Source: Bacteroidales bacterium
GTDB lineage: Bacteria > Bacteroidota > Bacteroidia > Bacteroidales > UBA932
NCBI GenBank assembly: GCA_021371955.1
Contig: JAJFVD010000002.1
Span: 1 to 64,000 of the forward strand
Length of the DNA: 64,000 nucleotides
Reading direction: 5' to 3'
Shown: one piece after another, positions 55,466 to 62,128 of the stretch
Layout of the letters: every line of letters starts with the position of its first letter
How positions within the stretch are numbered: the stretch's first letter is position 1
Made by a program: the position numbers and the translations under genes
The notes under the pieces: model-generated
Databases searched by the model: none
The model's input: the letters and a program-made list of their open reading frames with translations, nothing else
Told to the model about the DNA's origin: nothing

Positions 55466-56737
55466 ATGGAAGATATTGATAAGGATTTAGAATCTCTTTT
55501 TGATGACCCTATTCTTAATATTGACAATGATCAATTATCAATTTTTGATGTTCCCAATTATTTAGCAAAAACCAAAGATAAAGCAGACGCAGATTTTGTT
55601 GCTCAAAGAGAGAAATGCGAAGATTTTCATCTTTTTGAATATGGATTTAAAAAAGTTCATAACGAACTGAATTCTGGGAAAAGGAGTCTGTCAAAATACT
55701 CTGCGCAAGCTTTAAAAGAAGGAACATATTACATTGTTGGAGGAATGTTAGCTTACCTAGACAAAATATTTGAAACAAAGATAGTTCCCAATAGTCATCG
55801 ACAAATTGATGGACGTACTAGAACTATTTATGAGAACGGAACAGAATCGAACATTTTGCTTAGGACTCTTGCAAAAGCAATATATAGTGATGGCTATGTA
55901 ATAACTGAGAGCTTGGAAACAAATAATCTTGCATTTCAAAATAGCTTTACCTTAAAAGAAGATGATATTCAGGATGGTTGGATATATGTTCTTCGATCAT
56001 TATCCAAGGAACCGTCTGTTACAAAACAGAAAAACTTATATAAAATAGGGTTCTCAACTATTCCGGTAACCGAAAGGATAAAAAATTGCGAAAATGAACC
56101 TACTTATTTTATGGATAAGGTAGAAATTATTGCAACGTGGAAGACTTACAATCTTAAAACCCATGAACTCGAGACAATAATTCACAAATTTTTCAGTAAT
56201 TCTTCCTTTCACCTAAAAGTACAAGATCAATTCGGACAAATATATACTCCCAAGGAATGGTTTGTTGTTCCGTTAAGTATCATACAGGCTGTGATTGAAA
56301 AAATAATTGATGGAACAATAATAAAATACTACTATAATAGGGAGCTTCAAGCTTTAGAAGAAATAAATGCAAACTTACCCACCAACAGCTTTCAATCAGA
56401 TGTAATAGATACCACTGGATGGGCTATACTTACACTAAACATCAAGCAAATTTGGTTTAACAAGATTCTTTCGGGTGAAAAGAAAGTAGAATATCGCTCT
56501 TTGAAAGAAAATAAATTAAGCTCATTTACCTGGATAGATAAAAATGACGGGAAAAGATATTTACGCAAATTTGATGCGCTTAAACTTTATGTCGGCTACT
56601 ACAAAGACCGTGATTCTGCACTTGTAGAAGTGATAGATACTAAATACAACAGTGATGAAAGAGTTGTAGAGTATTATCTGGGGAAAATTTTGGAAATAAA
56701 AGTTACCGATTCCGATAAAAATAAACATATAAGTTGA
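55466..56737 (+). CDS. GIY-YIG (T5orf172-like) nuclease with ASCH/PUA-like C-terminus
   Basis: 423 residues. Residues 1-20 contain the ESLFDxPI peptide shared with the preceding gene. A helical middle region is followed by a GIY-YIG fold: GWIYVL at 171-176, LYKIGF around 191-196, an Arg in the VTERIKNC helix and a Glu in HELETIIHKFF, fitting the T5orf172/MUG113 type. The last ~110 residues (from TLNIKQIWFNKILSGEKKVEYRS) resemble ASCH/PUA-like domains, which bind RNA or modified nucleotides. It could be the cutting component, with the ASCH-like part sensing modified bases. Five bases before the toxin-like gene. Domain calls are by eye. Confidence 0.75.
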   Translation: MEDIDKDLESLFDDPILNIDNDQLSIFDVPNYLAKTKDKADADFVAQREKCEDFHLFEYGFKKVHNELNSGKRSLSKYSAQALKEGTYYIVGGMLAYLDKIFETKIVPNSHRQIDGRTRTIYENGTESNILLRTLAKAIYSDGYVITESLETNNLAFQNSFTLKEDDIQDGWIYVLRSLSKEPSVTKQKNLYKIGFSTIPVTERIKNCENEPTYFMDKVEIIATWKTYNLKTHELETIIHKFFSNSSFHLKVQDQFGQIYTPKEWFVVPLSIIQAVIEKIIDGTIIKYYYNRELQALEEINANLPTNSFQSDVIDTTGWAILTLNIKQIWFNKILSGEKKVEYRSLKENKLSSFTWIDKNDGKRYLRKFDALKLYVGYYKDRDSALVEVIDTKYNSDERVVEYYLGKILEIKVTDSDKNKHIS

Positions 56738-56742
56738 TTTTT

Positions 56743-57324
56743 ATGAAAATTGTTCCTATCTTTGCGCCTCAATTATACTCTATAGAATATTCAAAAGATG
56801 AATCTTTAGTATGGAATAAGAGCAATAAAAAGTATTTCAGCATTGAAGAATACGGAAACCTAGATGAACTTGCAAGACTATTTGATTTATGGAACAATCC
56901 ATTATATTTATCTAACTTCTTTAATGATAACTACAAAGATTTAAGGTATTTTGGAAATGTTTCTGTAGAATTAGCTGTCCAAAAAACAATAGAAACAGCA
57001 GCCAAATTTGAACAAAGACTTAACAAAGCGTCAAAAAAGAACATAGGGAAACACTTCATGCCACTTAATGTTTATGATACTAAGCTTATCAATTTGAGTG
57101 GAAGTAAAACAAAATGCAGTTGGTTGCGTTTATACGCTATAAAGATTGATTCAAATAGATTCCTAATAACTGGAGGAGCAATTAAGCTTACTGAAACAAT
57201 GCCAGAAAGAGACCACACAAAAGATGAACTAACAAAGCTTTCAAAAGCAAGAGACTTTTTAAAAGAAAGCGGTGTATATGACAGTGATAGCTTTAACGAT
57301 TTAATTTTCGAATTATCAATATAA
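56743..57324 (+). CDS. Toxin-like protein of an Xre-linked toxin-antitoxin-chaperone module
   Basis: 193 residues from the ATG at 56743 (a TTG three codons earlier is less likely). Mixed alpha/beta; the central SWLRLYAIKIDSNRFLITGGAIKLTETM and following DHTKDELTKLSKARDFLKESGVYD resemble Bacteroidota proteins that sit directly before Xre antitoxins. It lacks the compact RelE/HigB size (about 100 residues), being twice as long. Neither signal peptide nor TM helix is present. The antitoxin gene follows after four bases and a SecB-like gene after that, which is the TAC gene order. I infer a toxin; its target, presumably mRNA or ribosome, is unknown. Confidence 0.6.
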   Translation: MKIVPIFAPQLYSIEYSKDESLVWNKSNKKYFSIEEYGNLDELARLFDLWNNPLYLSNFFNDNYKDLRYFGNVSVELAVQKTIETAAKFEQRLNKASKKNIGKHFMPLNVYDTKLINLSGSKTKCSWLRLYAIKIDSNRFLITGGAIKLTETMPERDHTKDELTKLSKARDFLKESGVYDSDSFNDLIFELSI

Positions 57325-57328
57325 TAAT

Positions 57329-57745
57329 ATGGTAAATATTGAAAAATTTGATTCACTTGTTAGTAAACAAGAATCAAAATGGCATCAAAAAGCTGCCCAA
57401 AGAATTGAAAATAAAGAATGGCAAGCAAATTCTACAAAAATAGCTCTATGTATTATATCTTATATTAAAAAGAATAAAACATCCCAGGTAGTTCTCGCAA
57501 AAAGACTAGGCGTCAAACCTCAGGCGCTCAACAGAATTTTACAAGGGAAAGAAAATTTATCTTTAAAAACTATAGAGAGAATTGAATGTGCCCTAGGATT
57601 ATCACTTATAAGCATTCAGGAACCGCTCACATGTGATAATCGGTTGAATACTATAAGTAATAAAATTAGTAAATTCTTTGAGATAAGAGTTGATTATTCA
57701 ATCAGATATTCATCAGTTATTTACTCAACAGTTGGAGGAGCATAA
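57329..57745 (+). CDS. Xre-family HTH antitoxin (HigA-like) with C-terminal extension
   Basis: 138 residues. The helix-turn-helix is at ~45-95: TSQVVLAKRLGVKPQALNRILQGKENLSLKTIERIECALG, a standard Cro/C1 fold. The preceding ~40 residues are helical, and ~40 residues after the fold (ISKFFEIRVDYSIRYSSVIYS) are rich in aromatic and beta-branched residues, like the chaperone-addiction extension of TAC antitoxins. It would bind the toxin, repress the operon and depend on the SecB-like chaperone encoded one base downstream. Confidence 0.78.
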   Translation: MVNIEKFDSLVSKQESKWHQKAAQRIENKEWQANSTKIALCIISYIKKNKTSQVVLAKRLGVKPQALNRILQGKENLSLKTIERIECALGLSLISIQEPLTCDNRLNTISNKISKFFEIRVDYSIRYSSVIYSTVGGA

Positions 57746-57746
57746 G

Positions 57747-58181
57747 ATGGAAAATACCCCATTTCTATTTGCATTACAGAAAATATCAACTGAACAATTT
57801 GCGCTTAATGAAGATGTCTTAAATCTTGACTGCAATATAAATCTTTCTTCAAAATTCAAGTTTGGTATTGTTCCCGAAAACCGGATACTGGCTGTTTCTG
57901 TAAAGTTCATGTTTGAAAAAGAGAGCAATCCATTTATCATTGTTGAAGTTGTATGCAATTTTGATATTGAACAAAAATCCTGGAATAATTATTTCAGTTC
58001 CGAGAAAAAACAAATTGTTATTCCAAAAGATATTGCAATTCATTTATTATTTCTTTCAATTGGCACAACAAGAGGTGTTCTTCACGCAAAAACAGAAAAT
58101 ACGGCCTACAACAAATATTTTCTTCCTACACTTGATGTCAGTAAATCAATTCTGGAAGATATTGTTGTTAAATCAAATTGA
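57747..58181 (+). CDS. SecB-like chaperone of a TAC module
   Basis: 144 residues, close to the size of SecB. The start at 57747 has a strong GGAGGAG at 57734-57740. The fold pattern fits SecB: four beta strands ending in FIIVEVVCNFDIEQK, then IPKDIAIHLLFLSIGTTRGVLHAKTENTAYNKYFLP, which matches the conserved 'A.L...S.GTTRG.L.AKT' region of SecB-like proteins, and a C-terminal helix. Bacteroidota lack classical SecB in most genomes, so a solitary SecB-like protein next to an Xre antitoxin points to a toxin-antitoxin-chaperone system, in which the chaperone protects the antitoxin. Assignment is by motif, not by search. Confidence 0.65.
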   Translation: MENTPFLFALQKISTEQFALNEDVLNLDCNINLSSKFKFGIVPENRILAVSVKFMFEKESNPFIIVEVVCNFDIEQKSWNNYFSSEKKQIVIPKDIAIHLLFLSIGTTRGVLHAKTENTAYNKYFLPTLDVSKSILEDIVVKSN

Positions 58182-58300
58182 GGCAGAATTGGAAGTTGAA
58201 ATCAATTTTTCAATAAAACCAAACTTCAAAAGAAACTAATTTCATTAAAGAGGAAATTGCAGATATGTATATCCTATTTTTTGTGCAATCTATTAATATC

Positions 58301-58689
58301 CCTTTGCATAATCGGATTTATGGGTATTGCAAGGAGCAATTTTGTATGCTCCTAGGTATTTAATGATTATTTAAATTGGTAAAACAAGAGATTGAATTAA
58401 CATTGCTGGATTGGGAGAGACGGACATTGCAAGGAGCAATTGGGCACCCGCTAAGAGAAACAGGCGTTAAAAAAAACAGTGAGCGGAAACCTGTAGCTGA
58501 TTTGCTTCGGCATAAAATGGTTTCCGCATCTGTTTTTTAGCCTGTGAACGAAAAGCGGGTAATTGCGGTGCACGTCCGTCTCTCCCAATCCTGCATTGCT
58601 ATCAACCCCATTTATCCATTTAAATAATCAGAACGAGCTTCAAGTGGGTAATTGCGCTGCACAGCCCATAAATCCGATTATGCAAAAGG
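58301..58689. repeat. Outer imperfect palindrome, right island edge
   Basis: CCTTTGCATAATCGGATTTA (from 58301) is inverted as TAAATCCGATTATGCAAAAGG (to 58689), with one extra base. Within the arms are GTATTGCAAGGAGCAATTTTG on the left and, in reverse complement, TGTGCAGCGCAATTACCC on the right: the two core arms of the repeat family. Inner stems TGATTATTTAAAT/ATTTAAATAATCA (58364-58376 and 58618-58630) close the element. A second element (58404-58595) sits in its loop. The gene-free stretch 58182-58759 is filled by these two elements. Confidence 0.75.
58404..58595. repeat. Nested 192-bp imperfect palindrome, right island edge
   Basis: GGATTGGGAGAGACGGAC on the left and GTCCGTCTCTCCCAATCC on the right are perfect inverted arms. 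Left core: GGACATTGCAAGGAGCAATT then CACCCGCT; right core in reverse complement: GGACGTGCACCGCAATTACC then CGCT. Next come paired CAGGCGTTAAAAAAAACAG/CTGTTTTTTAGCCTG and GCGGAAACC/GGTTTCCGC. It is the same kind of element as 49396-49597, in the opposite orientation, and is nested in the loop of the 58301-58689 element. Confidence 0.75.
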
Positions 58690-58759
58690 ACTATTTTGGT
58701 ATAGGCACAAAAAAAATGGAGATACAATCTGCATCTCCATTTCCTCTATAATATCAAAA

Positions 58760-58927
58760 TTATTTCTTTTCGAAAAAATCTTTAACTTCTTCTGTAGGAA
58801 CCATTTCTTCTTTGAATGCGTAAGCACCGCTACGTTCTGAACGAACAATACGAATACATTTAACATTGCTCTTGCTTCCGCCTTTTTTTCCTCCGCCGCC
58901 GAATGAGGCCACAACTTTCTTTGCCAT
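58760..58927 (-). CDS. DUF4295 family protein
   Basis: 55 residues, found by reading the minus strand. MAKKVVASFGGGGKKGGSKS, then an acidic C-terminus PTEEVKDFFEKK. A small, highly conserved Bacteroidota protein encoded between rpmG and ftsY; the basic Gly-rich start suggests contact with ribosomal RNA or the membrane, but the role is unknown. It follows rpmG by 23 bases on the same strand. Its usual downstream neighbour, ftsY, is separated from it here by the 9.4-kb island. Confidence 0.88.
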   Translation of the reverse strand: MAKKVVASFGGGGKKGGSKSNVKCIRIVRSERSGAYAFKEEMVPTEEVKDFFEKK

Positions 58928-58950
58928 ATCTCTATCGTAGTTTAGTCAAA

Positions 58951-59133
58951 TTATTTAATCTCGCGGTGTACAGTAACCTTTTTCAAAAAAGGATTGTATT
59001 TCTTACGTTCCAGACGCTGAGTAGTATTCTTTTTGTTTTTGGTAGTTATATACCTTGAGATACCCGGTACGCCACTCTCTCTCTGTTCGGTGCACTCCAG
59101 AATTACCTGAATTCTATTACCTTTCTTTGCCAT
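58951..59133 (-). CDS. rpmG: 50S ribosomal protein L33
   Basis: 60 residues. [17 protein letters not shown], then [25 protein letters not shown] is the typical L33 core; the Cys pairs of zinc-type L33 are largely absent (one Cys only), so this is the C- form. In the operon rpmB-rpmG-DUF4295, 13 bases after rpmB. Confidence 0.95.
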   Translation of the reverse strand: MAKKGNRIQVILECTEQRESGVPGISRYITTKNKKNTTQRLERKKYNPFLKKVTVHREIK

Positions 59134-59146
59134 ATTGCTCTAAATA

Positions 59147-59389
59147 TTAAACAAGTTTAAGTAAACCTTTTTCCTTAGACACCTTTAATACGGCGCTAAG
59201 TCCATTTTTGTTAATAGTACGCATCCCTGCGGCTGATACCTTAAGGCTTACGAATCTCTGCTCCTCCTCTAACCAAAAACGCTTATTTTGCAAATTTGGA
59301 GCGAACTCACGCTTGGTACGGCGCTTAGAGTGAGAAACATTGTTCCCAATCATCCTTTTCTTTCCTGTAACTTGACAAACTCTTGCCAT
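59147..59389 (-). CDS. rpmB: 50S ribosomal protein L28
   Basis: 80 residues. [34 protein letters not shown] is a standard L28 start, and [23 protein letters not shown] the conserved second part. First gene of the rpmB-rpmG-DUF4295 operon. Confidence 0.96.
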   Translation of the reverse strand: MARVCQVTGKKRMIGNNVSHSKRRTKREFAPNLQNKRFWLEEEQRFVSLKVSAAGMRTINKNGLSAVLKVSKEKGLLKLV

Positions 59390-59439
59390 CTCTATATTTA
59401 CTTTATATAATTAGCTTGTTGTGCCCTTTTTAAGGGTTG

Positions 59440-59471
59440 CAAATATCGGGATTCTTTTTTTATTATCCAAA
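59440..59471 (-). promoter_or_regulatory. Putative promoter of rpmB operon
   Basis: On the minus strand, TTTG (59471-59468) and GATATTTG (59447-59440) are 20 bases apart; the -7 box matches TAnnTTTG except for its first base. It lies about 50 bases upstream of the rpmB start, just after the lepB stop. Confidence 0.45.
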
Positions 59472-59474
59472 TAT

Positions 59475-60824
59475 TTACACAAATTTAAATATCCTTTTCC
59501 ACCGTATGTTTTTGGGGAAGGTTTTGTTGCTGTCCTTTGAAAACCATACAACCGAAGGGGTACCAACTACGTGCGATTCCGGTACAAAACCCCAGTAACG
59601 GGAGTCTAATGAATTGTGCCTGTTGTCTCCCATCATAAAGAAGTAATCCATCTTGAAAGTGTAGCTCGAAGCTGCTTTTCCGTTGATGAAGATTGTAGAA
59701 TCTTTCACCTCAAGAGTGTTTTTTTCGTAAGATGTAATTATCCTCTGATACAAAGGAAGATTTGCAGTGGACAGTTCAACTGTAGCTCCTGCTTTGGGAA
59801 TCCACAGTGGTCCGAAATTGTCTCTGGTCCATTTGAAATCTCCGGTAAACGGGAATATCATAAGCTGGGAATCCGGAAAGTCCGGCGGGTAAACATCAAT
59901 ATTTGGCCTTATCTCAACAATGTTTCCAAGCTTTGCTATTGTTGCAAGTTCGTTTTCATTGAGAGGAAGAGACTGGTATCCCGGGAGAGAAGCATCGTAA
60001 TAAATTTCACCGATGTTTAACCCAAGGTTGTCAAATATCTTTGAATTGATTTGTGTGCCATTTGTATAAACGGTATAGGTACTTTGCATTCCCGGATAGT
60101 TTTTTTGAGGAACTCCGTTTATGTAAGCTTTTCCGTTAATAATCTGCAGAGTGTCCCCTGCAATGGCAACGCAGCGTTTAACATAATGGTCTTTCTTATC
60201 ATCCGGCCTCACTACAATAGGTCCGTACATACGTTTGGTATACTCACGGCCGTTTAACCTTACATGAGTATAGTAATCGTCCATAGGCGCGCCTTTAAGC
60301 ACTGTATCTCCGTGAGGAAAGTTGAAAACCACGATATCGTCTCTTTTGACGCTTGAAAAGCCGGCCATTCTCCTGTATGGATTTTGTATCCATTTAACAT
60401 AGGATTCTCCACCGGTTATGGGGAGAAGGTTATGTACAAGGGGAAAAGAGATGGGGGTCTGAGCAACCTTTGGTCCGAAGTGAAGTTTGCTGACAAACAG
60501 GTAATCTCCCGTCATCAGCGACCTCTCCATAGACGAGGTTGGGATCACGAATGATTCGAAGAAAAAAGCCTTGATGAAAGTAGAGGCGATGAGTGCAAAA
60601 ATAATTGCATCAAGCCAGTCCAGCCACACATTTCTCTTTTCTCCCTTTTTATATCTCTTTTTCCAGAATGCCCATTTGACTTTTCTGGTTATATACAAAT
60701 CAAATATAATTAATAGTCCCAAAAGGAACCACCAATTCCCGAACCAGATAACCCACAATAAGTATAGAATGGCCCAGATTGAAAATCTGAACCATTTATT
60801 ACTTATTATATTGCTGGTTTTCAA
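59475..60824 (-). CDS. lepB: Signal peptidase I
   Basis: Removes signal peptides from exported proteins. 449 residues, the large form typical of Bacteroidota. Two TM segments near the N-terminus (~12-45, ~72-92), catalytic Ser98 in VIPTSSMERSLMTGDYLFVSKL, and the general-base Lys in the DHYVKRCVAIAGDTLQI region. The C-terminal GDNRHNSLDSRYWGFVPE is the family box E. A ~100-residue insertion separates the two halves. It lies six bases after rplT and may be transcribed with the translation cluster. Confidence 0.95.
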   Translation of the reverse strand: MKTSNIISNKWFRFSIWAILYLLWVIWFGNWWFLLGLLIIFDLYITRKVKWAFWKKRYKKGEKRNVWLDWLDAIIFALIASTFIKAFFFESFVIPTSSMERSLMTGDYLFVSKLHFGPKVAQTPISFPLVHNLLPITGGESYVKWIQNPYRRMAGFSSVKRDDIVVFNFPHGDTVLKGAPMDDYYTHVRLNGREYTKRMYGPIVVRPDDKKDHYVKRCVAIAGDTLQIINGKAYINGVPQKNYPGMQSTYTVYTNGTQINSKIFDNLGLNIGEIYYDASLPGYQSLPLNENELATIAKLGNIVEIRPNIDVYPPDFPDSQLMIFPFTGDFKWTRDNFGPLWIPKAGATVELSTANLPLYQRIITSYEKNTLEVKDSTIFINGKAASSYTFKMDYFFMMGDNRHNSLDSRYWGFVPESHVVGTPSVVWFSKDSNKTFPKNIRWKRIFKFV

Positions 60825-60830
60825 GTATAT

Positions 60831-61175
60831 TTATTTTACAGAGTTAATAATGGCCTCAAAAGCCTGAGGGTTATTCATTGCCAGATCGGCAAGAACCTTA
60901 CGGTTAAGTCCGATATTATTTTTGGCAAGTTTACCAATAAACTGTGAATAGTTCATTCCATGCTCTCTCGCAGCAGCATTGATACGTTGTATCCAAAGTG
61001 CGCGGAAATTGCGTTTTTTAGTTTTACGGTCGCGGTACGCGTAGGTAAGACCTTTTTCATAGGTGTTTTTGGCTACTGTCCACACATTTGCTCTCGCGAG
61101 GAAATTACCGCGTGTGAGTTTTAGAATTTTTTTGCGTCGGGCTCTTGAAGCTACCGAATTTACCGATCTTGGCAT
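60831..61175 (-). CDS. rplT: 50S ribosomal protein L20
   Basis: 114 residues. [31 protein letters not shown] and [33 protein letters not shown] match L20, including the rRNA-binding basic N-terminus. In E. coli L20 represses its operon; the 86-base gap before rplT (61176-61261) contains a short TCCC/GGGA hairpin but no proven operator. Confidence 0.96.
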   Translation of the reverse strand: MPRSVNSVASRARRKKILKLTRGNFLARANVWTVAKNTYEKGLTYAYRDRKTKKRNFRALWIQRINAAAREHGMNYSQFIGKLAKNNIGLNRKVLADLAMNNPQAFEAIINSVK

Positions 61176-61261
61176 TTTTTCTTAAAGATTGCGAATGTCA
61201 GCGCTCCCCTCCATAGGGAATCTTTTCTGCTGTGCATTCTGATTAATAAATAGTTTACAAA

Positions 61262-61456
61262 TTAGGCAACTAACATAGCTTTAACCCTCTTCTCGTCTGA
61301 AGAAGATACCAGAGCAGAATAGGTAAGGTTTCTTTTCTGTTTTGTTGTCTTTTTAGTCAGAATGTGACTTTTGTAAGCGTGCTTTCTTTTCACTTTTCCC
61401 GTTCCGGTAAGCTTAAAGCGCTTTTTGGCACCGGAGTTGGTTTTAATTTTGGGCAT
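61262..61456 (-). CDS. rpmI: 50S ribosomal protein L35
   Basis: 64 residues. [33 protein letters not shown] is the standard L35 N-terminus. Between infC (27 bases upstream) and rplT in the conserved infC-rpmI-rplT order. Confidence 0.96.
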   Translation of the reverse strand: MPKIKTNSGAKKRFKLTGTGKVKRKHAYKSHILTKKTTKQKRNLTYSALVSSSDEKRVKAMLVA

Positions 61457-61483
61457 TGTCTTTATTTTAAATTAGTTAAAAAC

Positions 61484-62110
61484 TCATTTCTTTTTAGCAG
61501 GAGATAACATCATTATCATCCTTTTTCCTTCCAGTTTTGGCATCTGGTCTGCTTTGCCGTAATCTTCAAGTTCAACGGCGAAACGGAGCAGAAGCTTTTC
61601 TCCCTGCTGGGAGAATAGTATCGACCTTCCTTTAAAGAACACAAACGATTTAACTTTGAATCCGTCTGAGAGAAACTCCTTTGCGTGATTCAGCTTAAAC
61701 TGAAAATCGTGCTCATCGGTATTAGGGCCGAATCTTATTTCTTTAATAACAACTTTGCTGGCATTGGCTTTCATCTCCTTTGCCTTTTTCTTTTGCTGAT
61801 AAATGAATTTTTGATAATCAATTATCTTGCAAACAGGCGGGTCGACAGTCGGAGAAATCTCAACCAGATCCAATTCCAACGCCTCTGCCATCTCTAAAGC
61901 CTCTCTCAAGGGGAAAATCCCCGGATTTGAAACATTTTCTCCAACTACCCTTACGCGGGGAGCAGAAATTTCATTATTTATTCGAGGTCCGTCATCTTTT
62001 TTGTGGCCACCCTGGAATTGTCTGTTGCCAGGTTCTCTTTTAAAAGTGCCTGATGATTGTGGATTCGGTTTGCTGAACCCACCCGGGCGAGGTTTGAATG
62101 GTGTAGCGAT
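61484..62110 (-). CDS. infC: Translation initiation factor IF-3 (ATC start codon)
   Basis: 208 residues. Translation appears to begin at an ATC codon at 62110-62108 with AGGAGG seven bases upstream; the first standard start codon in frame, TTG at 61909, would remove the whole IF-3 N-domain start ([20 protein letters not shown]). Non-AUG starts such as AUU/AUC are classic for infC and allow IF-3 to repress itself. An extension rich in Pro, Gly and Arg (~40 residues) precedes the N-domain; [17 protein letters not shown] and the C-domain [22 protein letters not shown] follow. It binds the 30S subunit and checks initiator tRNA. Directly downstream of thrS. Confidence 0.93.
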   Translation of the reverse strand: MATPFKPRPGGFSKPNPQSSGTFKREPGNRQFQGGHKKDDGPRINNEISAPRVRVVGENVSNPGIFPLREALEMAEALELDLVEISPTVDPPVCKIIDYQKFIYQQKKKAKEMKANASKVVIKEIRFGPNTDEHDFQFKLNHAKEFLSDGFKVKSFVFFKGRSILFSQQGEKLLLRFAVELEDYGKADQMPKLEGKRMIMMLSPAKKK

Positions 62111-62128
62111 AAAATTATCCTCCTATTT

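Noticed and set aside
57913..58239. 108-codon frame on the plus strand
   Set aside because: Out of frame within the SecB-like gene, which has a strong ribosome-binding site and a conserved motif.
49354..58759. Island as an integrated prophage or integrative conjugative element
   Set aside because: No integrase, phage structural, relaxase or conjugation gene is present, and no tRNA attachment site was seen.
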